From CAYUYV01 sp964561475 (GTDB lineage: Bacteria > Pseudomonadota > Alphaproteobacteria > JAJFIK01): a DNA stretch of 64,000 bases. The DNA lies in assembly GCA_964561475.1 (NCBI GenBank), contig CAZLPU010000010.1, forward strand, positions 16,420-80,419, read 5' to 3'. The notes below the pieces were generated by a model, which was given only the letters and a program-made list of their open reading frames with translations, was not told where the DNA came from and made no database searches. Positions 63,951-64,000 of the stretch are shown piece by piece (the first letter of the stretch is position 1; each line of letters opens with the position of its first letter). Both the position numbers and the translations under genes were made by a program.

Positions 63951-64000
63951 TGACCTGAATCATGAGTTCGTGCGATAATTGCCTTTGGGTCGAGCCGTTC

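Noticed and set aside
1..64000. CRISPR arrays, rRNA or tRNA genes
   Set aside because: No regularly spaced palindromic repeats with unique spacers and no recognisable rRNA or tRNA sequence were seen on reading. A covariance search would settle the tRNA question.

Overview
The window looks like a chromosomal segment of a high-GC alphaproteobacterium. The support is an mreB-mreC-mreD-mrdA cell-shape cluster, a divergent FzlA-like glutathione-transferase-fold protein (a family tied to alphaproteobacterial FtsZ biology), dense ATGA gene overlaps and strong third-position GC. I cannot fix the order or genus from sequence alone.

Layout. 1-4743 (minus): mrdA (cut by the window edge), mreD, mreC and mreB. 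A dispersed CTAG-bounded repeat and several palindromes lie between mreD and mrdA. 5621-10409 (plus): fzlA-like gene, then a coupled operon of an NhaC-type antiporter with an extracytoplasmic N-terminal domain, a DUF1636 protein and a calcium/sodium antiporter, then a small membrane protein. 10514-25763 (minus): a compact podovirus-type structural cluster with terminase, portal, scaffold, capsid, tail adaptor, nozzle, internal protein, tailspike and a LapG-like cysteine peptidase. It has no recognisable integrase, replication, lysis or large ejection proteins. Its nozzle gene appears split by an inserted gene, and its peptidase is frameshifted. A 79-bp tandem array, related to the dispersed repeat, lies between its DUF6362 regulator-like gene and the terminase genes.

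26007-33800 (plus): a small coiled-coil protein, a secreted protein of unknown function, and two tandem giant secreted HExxH metalloproteases ending at a perfect terminator. 33979-48383: a type II secretion system in two convergent blocks, gspE-F-H-I-J-K (plus) and DUF1800-DUF1501-gspL-M-C-D (minus). No gspG or gspO is present. A second copy of the dispersed repeat lies exactly at the convergence point. The proteases and the DUF1501/DUF1800 pair are natural candidate clients of this system, but that is inference from position.

48552-62709: a glycogen/trehalose cluster with treY, a malQ homologue, treZ, glgX and glgA on minus and glgB divergent on plus. GlgA, GlgB and GlgX handle glycogen synthesis, branching and debranching, while TreY and TreZ convert maltodextrin to trehalose. 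The MalQ homologue keeps the family framework but appears to lack all three catalytic carboxylates, and it carries an in-frame 27-bp minisatellite. 63291-63950: a sugar-phosphate transferase for exopolysaccharide or O-antigen initiation.

The observations most worth following up are the reduced podovirus-type particle cluster with its split nozzle gene, the catalytically stripped MalQ, the dispersed/tandem repeat family, and the T2SS locus with linked proteases.
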